DNA of 64,000 nucleotides. It comes from Paracyclopina nana (Eukaryota > Arthropoda > Copepoda > Cyclopoida > Cyclopettidae). Where the stretch lies: assembly GCA_019096065.1 (NCBI GenBank), contig JAGUCH010000002.1, positions 12,040,501 through 12,104,500 of the forward strand. Direction: 5' to 3'. The position numbers were made by a program, and so were the translations under genes. The notes under the pieces are model-generated. The model had not been told where the DNA came from, searched no databases, and was given only the letters and a program-made list of their open reading frames with translations. Positions 57,546 to 64,000 of the stretch are shown one piece after another. Numbering within the stretch: the stretch's first letter is position 1; each line of letters begins with the position of its first letter.

Positions 57546-58918
57546 TCACAATTTGGAGCTTAGCTTGGACTTGACTATGTCAACCACGTGTCTTGCACAA
57601 CCCCAACTCAATGTGATGCCACATCCTCCATGCCCATAATTGTGAATGACATGCTGATTGTCAACATGTTCATACTCCAATCGGACCCCTCCAATCCTGA
57701 AGGGCCGAAGGCCCACCCACTGGTCAATTATTTTAGCACTTCTCAGCCGGGGACACAGTTGATCTGCATTTTTGTTCAGAATTGCCAACGCATCTGAGGG
57801 GTCAATGTCATTGATGCTTCTATCCCAGTTATTGAATTTGTTGATCGATCCCACCACTACTGAATTGCGGCTGCAATCATGTCATCAGGAGGCGTAAAAT
57901 GATTTTTTTTAAGTTGGAAAAGCTAATTTCTTACTTAGGAATGATGCAGACATCCTCTCCCCTGGTTATGGTGCATTTCATCCAAGGTGCATCTACTCTC
58001 AAGACATGACCACTGATGGGCTTAATGTTGTGGTCATTCACCAAGTAATATGCCCCCACGCCAGAGCAGTTGATGACAAAATCATAGAAACCCTTCAAGT
58101 CGCGTAGATTCCATAGCTTTTCCTCCTTCAACAAAACGCTTGGCTGCTTTCTTAGCCAGTCGTACATAATGGGAAGCGCAATATTTGGCTCAAAAGTGTA
58201 GGTCGTGAAAGCATGCCCAACACTAAATTGAATTCAAGCTTAAATGTACTACGAGTTAATAATTTCAGCTCTCTATATTACGTGTTTATTGGAAAGCCCA
58301 TTTTCATGGTTTCATCTTGGTTCATCCATCTGTAATCATAGACAGTATCTTTCCATGGATCAGAATCATCAGGCTGAGCCATGGAGTCGACAAGATCGTA
58401 GCAAGGCATCAATTGAACTGCGTCTGACAGTTGTTCTAGACCCTGTAGCTCTGGAATGAATTCTTGTCTCCATAATTGCTCACACAACTTGAATGTTTCC
58501 CTTGCCCAAACCCTAAAATTCACAAGTTCATAAAGTTCATTTTAAATCTTATAATTTATGAGTAGGATGCAATGATCAGATAAAAAGTTCAAGTATCCAA
58601 TAAAAATTCAAAGGCTTAGTTGAGCCAACCAATCAGAATGCAGCATATCTGGTGGCGCCATCTAGTTCAGTGGTTAAGAAGTTGCAACGGCTTGTTATTA
58701 ATAAGTAATTACTTTAATAAACACAATTCTCACTTGACTAGCTCTTTTGGTGTTTCACCCAATAGGTGAGGCTGCCAGAGACCTCCTGCTCCATCTGATG
58801 TAGTTGAAGGCGAAAAAGTGGCGGACACCAATGTCAACTCAGCATCAGGAAATGCCTGCTTAAGTCTAATGGCTGACGAAGTTCCAATAATTCCTGCTCC
58901 TACAACACAAATCTTCAT
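57546..58918 (-). CDS. D-amino-acid / D-aspartate oxidase, peroxisomal, 342 aa
   Basis: Four exons: 58918-58734, 58512-58282, 58222-57935 and 57870-57546. An FAD-dependent oxidase converting D-amino acids to 2-oxo acids, ammonia and hydrogen peroxide. The N-terminal dinucleotide motif is VVGAGIIGTSSAIRL. TSDGAGGLWQPHLLG is the DAO family flavin-contact motif. VINCSGVGA is the second FAD strand, and GLRPFRIGGVRLE with NYGHGGCGITLSWGCA closes the fold. The protein ends SSKL, a PTS1 peroxisomal signal, so the C-terminus is surely complete. DAO and DDO cannot be told apart safely here. Confidence 0.93.
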
Positions 58919-59484
58919 TTTTTTAAAGAAGTCTTATCTTGGCAAATGCAACGATTTATCGAATTTTCCACGCAACCTTTGTCCTCGTTTATGAGAGGAG
59001 GTAAAAAATGTTCACCATCGCACATGACTTGCTTATTCTTTTGCAGGATTGACAATTGGCCCCAATTTAGCCACAATGTGAAACAAGCAGCTATAAAAGC
59101 ACTTATTCATAATGCTGTTGATCTAACAGTTATGTAAAAATGCAAAGATGTGGCTGACATAAGTCTCTGAATTTTTTTTGATAAGCTGACTGTGCCCAAA
59201 ATGGCCCTTTTCATAAAGTTCAGCTAAGCACTTGTCTTCCCTGAACAAAACATTCAGTTTGATTTTGAGTTACAAAGGCCATCATCAACTTTTAATTTAC
59301 TTTTACCAGGTAATTAAGGTAGGCTATCTTTCATTGCTCATGCGTAGGGTTGCACGAATTGAGAGTCATTATTTTAGTACTTACATAAAAGGTTGCGTGT
59401 TTATGATTCATCTGAATAAATTAGCCTGTGCACAGATGCAAATATGACAACTTGATCCACACACTTGAGCATTAATCGATTCTC
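58919..59484. promoter_or_regulatory. Divergent promoter region
   Basis: 566 bp between the oxidase start (-) and the type II membrane-protein start (+). No supported ORF; it should carry both promoters. Confidence 0.4.
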
Positions 59485-60414
59485 ATGGAAGAGATTTACT
59501 CTTTCAGGATCAGTAGCAGCAGAGACCAGGCTACAATGAATAAGAAAATCATTGCGGGAGCAAGTGTATTCTTGGTGGGTGTGGTCCTTGTCATAGGATT
59601 GGCTTACGGATTGGTATATGGACTAAATCCTGACTTGAGCGAGTCTGACAGCCTCTCCTTGAGAGTTACTGATGATCACTCCGGCCACATTTGTTGCAGA
59701 AAGTTGAAAATTACTGGTAAACTCCTCGGCTTCTGCAGCTAACATAGCAATCATATCATTACATCTGAGTTCTATAAGTATTCTATTTGTACTTTAAAAG
59801 AAGCAATCAAAAGAAGTATTTGCCACTTTCTGCAATTTTGTCGATTCAGAATTTCCTCGCGAATCTTTAAAAAGAGGGCTGAAGTGCACAAAAGCTCAGA
59901 GTTCCTAATTATCAACTATCTCTGAAAGGTACCTCCAACCCAGATGAGTTTTATCAGGAGATGATGGGAGATTACACCGTTTTCAAGGACTATCCAAAAT
60001 TGGACTTCACCAACAACCCTGTTGTAAAGCATGACTTGGCCAAGCACGTCTTCCCCGTCTACACACATTCCATGTTTGAAAATGACGCTACTTCAAGTGG
60101 TACCAAGTATGCCTACCTCTACTTTTACTACAACTTGGAGCCCAAGAAAAATGAAATTGAGTGTCCTGAAGGATGTTGGATCATTAGTAGGCGTCATTCA
60201 AGCAATTTATTAGCCAGTTAATGAGAAATTGCTTTCAGGCATGTATGACATGACACCAGGGAACTACTGGTATGGCCGGAAATATTACTACATGAAAAAG
60301 GCCCCAAGTGCCTCACCTCCAGTCTGCCCAGACTTCTTGTCTGCCAAAGGAGCCAAGTTCACCAACCAGCAAGGTGTTGAAGACCAGGGTTTAACAGTCG
60401 AATGTGTCGATTGA
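59485..60414 (+). CDS. Type II single-pass membrane protein, unknown, 221 aa
   Basis: Three exons: 59485-59716, 59929-60186 and 60239-60414, phase-consistent. A short cytoplasmic N-terminus precedes one membrane span (GASVFLVGVVLVIGLAYGL). The extracellular domain is rich in Tyr, Asp and Cys: HICCRKLKITG, DEFYQEMMGDYTVFKDYP, TKYAYLYFYYNLEP, IECPEGCW, YDMTPGNYWYGRKYYYMKK, and Cys near the end (VECVD). The regular cysteines and aromatic strands suggest a small disulphide-bonded beta domain. I do not recognise the family. A second ATG at 59536 (MNKKIIAG) would give a shorter cytoplasmic tail and is equally plausible. Confidence 0.75.
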
Positions 60415-60416
60415 TA

Positions 60417-60422
60417 ATAAAA
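60417..60422 (+). terminator. Poly(A) signal AATAAA
   Basis: Two bases after the stop codon of the type II membrane-protein gene. Confidence 0.7.
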
Positions 60423-60607
60423 CCACGTGTTTTATCACCCTTTTATTTTCACGGAAAATTATATATGGTTGTTATGCATACTTATTATTGTCGGGAGTAG
60501 GAGGGACGAGTGTTGATTAGTAGAAGTACACAAATGGCTGAAATCAAATACTGGTTAACATTATCCATGTGCTTTGTGCAACCCAAGATAATTTAGATTC
60601 ATCGTGG

Positions 60608-60850
60608 TTAAAATGGCGCCTTGATGATTTGCTTCACTTGCAAGGCCGAAAATAGAACATAAGCGAGCCAGAGAACGACTAAAATGATCCCGGAAACGTA
60701 TTTGGTACACGAAGGGCCTCCCAATTCCGCTTTTCCAAATATCTTCAAAGTTCTGCGAAGCATCAGCAAAATGATGCCAGCGATTGCGGTGATTACATAC
60801 AAGAAAACGCTGAAGGACAAATCGCCGGCCTCGACTTTGAAAACAGATCC
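60608..60850 (-). other. Alternative last exon 2 of the Na+/Ca2+ exchanger
   Basis: 243 nt, exactly the same length and phase as exon 1. Begins [18 protein letters not shown] and ends IIKAPF-stop. Acceptor CTTGCAG/GGA. It can replace the upstream terminal exon without frame change. Confidence 0.85.
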
Positions 60851-63800
60851 CTGCAAGACAATACAAAGATAATTAGAAGTGCATTAAATGTTTTTCCCAT
60901 GCATAACGGAGATAACCACCGCCTCAAATAAGAAAGCGCCACTCATACCACCACAGCAACTGGCTCCCGGAAAACTTATTACCATAAAATAAAGATAAGG
61001 CTCAAAATTACTAAAAGTCGGCCTTGATATGGCCGTAAGTCTGCAATGCGGACACGACAATGTAGAATATCCACAGCGCGATCAAAAGCAGGCCTGTCAT
61101 GAGCTTGGCTCCGCTCGGTCCTCCGAGCTCAGCTCGGCCGAAAAAGGCCAGATGCCGACGCAGGAAAAGAATGCTAATGCCAACAACCGACAATGCCGAG
61201 TACAAAAACACGCTGAAGCCTAGCGGGCCTGACTCGACGACAAACGTGGTGCCCTTGAGAACAATAGATTAAGAAAAGGTGCATAATGAATATTTGTTGG
61301 CAATATGCGGAGCTCTAAAAATTTTCCGCAAATTCGCTGTTTAGTGCAGTGAGAATGGTCACTTGACAGAAAAAGGCTGACTTACCTTGACAGCATGGTA
61401 AATGCTAGCCATCATCCAAGGAAGACCAAGACCCAAGAATACATTGACACTGTTACTTCCTGTCACGTTACCAATGGCATTATCGGCATGTTTCTCTGCG
61501 GTTGCAGCGGCCTTGGACGCAAATGTATCTGGTAAGGATGTGCCCAATGCCACAAATGTGATGGCTACAAATTCATTGTGAACACAATTTGACACATTTG
61601 GACCAGTTATGTATATAGCCATTTACCTGTAATGCTGTCTTCAAGTCCAGCCAGGCAGCCGAAGATGCCAGCAAGGTCACCAACAATGGCTGTAAGGAGG
61701 CCGATCATGATGAGAGAACACACGAAACAAGGCCAGCCTCCAGCCATTCCGGCAGGAGGAATCAGTGCAAAGAGAATCTGAAAAAGGAAGAAAACATCTG
61801 AGACGCAAGTGGATACATGAGGAAGCCACGACTGCCAACCTTGAAACCAAAGGTGAGGAAGTGCATCACGTAGTCCATGGATGATGCGTTTTCCACATCT
61901 CCACCGTTGACGTTCATAGCATCTTTGAATTGTTGGGCCCAGGTCTCGTGATGGACTCGCATTCCGTCAATGTTGGCATTCGTCATCAGGAGCATGTGGT
62001 TCAGCACCGAATTAAACTCTGCAAAAATAATAGGTTGGCTTGATTAATGGCCGGCCTTTCCCCTCGTCGTGAACATATATCTAGAACACGACAGTTCGGG
62101 CTTAATAACACCAGTTCTGTAATGATCATATATGCGGCTTGGAATGAAGGTTTTATAATAGTCACGTGGAATGGCAACAAATAATTACCGTCGTCATTCG
62201 TTATTGTGACTGCAGTCCGGTTAATTTTTCCTAATTTGGCACCGCCCTGAGGCTCGAATAGTTCAATTTCGAAATTTTCGTCTTTTTCAAACTCCATATC
62301 GTTCACGATTGGAATTGGCAACAGTTGCTTCGTTTCTCCATGGTTGAATTGGATGGTTCCCTGTCCTCCTTGATAATCCTTGCCATTGATCGCAGTCTTA
62401 TCAATCGACCTCCACTTGATGGAGACCTCACCATCTGCGCCATTTTGACGGACCACCAAAACTTCAGCGTTTCCGCAACTCTCCTTAACCAAGTAGCCGC
62501 GTTTTTCAAACTGGATCGTTCCGGGTTCTAAAAGAGGGAGCACTCTAGTTGCATTAACTGAATTTGAAGAGGATCATATCTTAAAAAGGCCTACGACATC
62601 TATAGAAAAATGAGAGACCAGCAAAGAAGAGCGGTTGTGAATCTATAGATTGGTGAAGCATCAATAAATTGCATTTGAAATCAGGTGACTCGAAAAGGCT
62701 AAGCAAAATGTCAGCCGTGGAAGGGAATTGTTCTTAACGCGACATTGAAGTGCTATTAGTTATAATAAGGATTATCAATTGATTCGAGCTGAAATTACGT
62801 TCCAAATCACAAAATTGTTTTAGCTAGAAACATTCCACGCTCAAATTGTCTTGCATGTTGAGCCGTTATTATAGAATGGCACAATATATAAAATACCACA
62901 CGGTTGATGCTTTGCTTAACCCGTTTTTCACATTGACATAAAATACTTAACTTTCGCTACTGGATCTGTTGTGAAAGAAATGCAATTTTAATCATTGAAA
63001 TGCGAGCACGATCAAAATCTAAGACATTTTTAATTATATACAAGGAAATAACAATGAGACTTTGAAATGAAGTAATTAAGGCTTTGTTAATACACTTCGT
63101 GTGTAAACGGTAAGGGCAAATAAGTATTTGAGAGTAGATAATTACCGTCATCATTAAGAATGGTAATTTCCATAATGGAGCTTTTTCCTAGGCGCACATT
63201 CTCGCTGTCAGTTCCAGGAATCAATGTCAATTTTACGAAAAATTCTTCGTCAGGCTCCCATTGGTTGTCATCGATTATTTTTACCCCAATCTAAGGAAGT
63301 AGAATCGAAAAGTTAATTAAAAATATGTCAATGATACACGGATGTATGTATCTTTCGTAAAATACCTCTTTGTCACGTTCATTGGGCTCGAATGTCAGGA
63401 CCTCGTTAAGGGGCTCATAATCTTCGCCTTCAATGGCAGATCCATCAATAGTCTCAAGCCTGAAATACAGCTCTTGATGAAAAATGTGCCAAAAACAATG
63501 AAACTACGCTTCAAACGGGAAATCTCTGAATTCTTGTCAGTAAAATTTGAGCAATGATTTAGGCCCTAAACTGCTTTAACTAGAAACTTTTATAGTACGT
63601 CAATAATCGTAGCTTACGTGGAGAACGTGAGCATTTCAATACTTTAAGGGCGCTTTCTGAGGCCCAAAACCATACAGTACCTGACTTTGACAGAACTTTT
63701 CATGCAGCCGTGACGCACAACATTCAATTTGTAGGTGCCAATGTTCTCCATTACGGCCGCAGTAGCTGCAAGTAGGAATCAATTAGCAAAATTCTACTTC

Positions 63801-64000
63801 ATGACAGCCAATTATCAACTTACAGGCATGAAACTCGATAATGGCCTTCTCCTCGTCCTCATCCGGCCACACGATATTAGGAGCCTCTGGATTATCATTG
63901 ATGGCATCATAAACCTGCAAGCACGTCGACAGCATTAACCTTTCTGAAAGCAGTTTGCTCATCTATCATCGATATATGTCTGAATAAATGGGTTGAATGT
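60608..64000 (-). CDS. NCX: Na+/Ca2+ exchanger, 3' part (5' end outside the window)
   Basis: Visible exons: 63914-63824, 63765-63681, 63459-63366, 63290-63146, 62527-62189, 62018-61840, 61777-61627, 61564-61386, then either 61253-61011 or 60850-60608 as last exon. It is a plasma-membrane antiporter exporting Ca2+ for Na+. Two Calx-beta regulatory domains are present: [13 protein letters not shown] with ITILNDD, then [12 protein letters not shown] with VTITNDD. The loop ends [12 protein letters not shown]. The second alpha repeat has [14 protein letters not shown] and [14 protein letters not shown], the ion-coordinating motif. Either final exon supplies the last two helices with ELGGPS. The N-terminal membrane half lies upstream, beyond the window end. 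Confidence 0.95.
61011..61253 (-). other. Alternative last exon 1 of the Na+/Ca2+ exchanger
   Basis: 243 nt, phase 0, begins [18 protein letters not shown] and ends HIKADF-stop. Acceptor CTCAAG/GGC. Encodes the last two membrane helices. Confidence 0.85.

Noticed and set aside
1-64000. CRISPR array, tRNA or rRNA genes
   Set aside because: No regularly spaced repeats, no tRNA B-box-type GGTTCGAATCC with cloverleaf, and no rRNA-like stretch was found by eye; a tRNAscan-SE and Infernal search would be decisive.

Overview
The window is gene-dense animal nuclear DNA. Nearly every gene is split by short GT-AG introns (mostly 50-75 nt), CDSs lie tens to hundreds of bases apart on both strands, and the gene set is metazoan. 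An insect-type gustatory receptor, tandem secreted serine-protease homologues and a family of small seven-helix receptors point to an arthropod. A crustacean or an early-branching hexapod would fit, but that is inference; nothing here names the species. I rebuilt gene models by hand, checking that reading phase carries through every splice junction. Exon lists below are therefore direct readings of the sequence, while names come from recalled family motifs.

Layout. 0.2-1.8 kb: unknown coiled-coil protein (+). 2.0-4.5 kb: secreted SETD7-like MORN/SET protein (-). 5.3-5.6 kb: small membrane protein (+). 6.4-8.0 kb: seven-helix receptor whose intron holds a 458-bp Transib-like MITE. 9.3-13.6 kb: TSC1/hamartin (-). 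15.4-18.9 kb: AKNA-like coiled-coil protein (+). 19.0-20.4 kb: a FAAP24-like gene and MRPL51 (-) joined by an overlapping ATGA. 20.7-22.5 kb: intronless, N-terminally short NOL6/Nrap (+). 22.5-32.3 kb: complete acetyl-CoA carboxylase (-) with a seven-helix protein gene nested in one intron. 32.6-34.4 kb: TDP1 with an N-terminal PBZ finger (-). 35.8-42.1 kb: apolipoprotein-L-like gene (+) with a 1652-residue zinc-finger ORF nested antisense in its intron. 42.6-43.8 kb: second seven-helix receptor (-). 44.3-45.0 kb: composite inverted-repeat element. 46.0-48.7 kb: two tandem catalytically dead protease homologues (-). 49.6-51.0 kb: unknown nuclear protein (+). 52.8-57.3 kb: gustatory receptor (-) with a grainyhead/CP2 transcription factor nested antisense in its intron. 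57.5-58.9 kb: peroxisomal D-amino-acid/D-aspartate oxidase (-). 59.5-60.4 kb: type II membrane protein (+). 60.6 kb to the window end: 3' part of a Na+/Ca2+ exchanger (-) with two interchangeable last exons.

The striking architectural theme is antisense nesting. Three unrelated host introns each carry a complete gene on the other strand, and one pair even shares coding bases. Together with the ATGA-overlapping gene pair and the very short tail-to-tail distances, this suggests a locus where transcription units are tightly interleaved. Housekeeping genes (ACC, TSC1, TDP1, MRPL51, NOL6) are intermixed with lineage-specific receptor genes. There is no single pathway cluster, although ACC and TSC1 are both classical energy/AMPK-responsive proteins.
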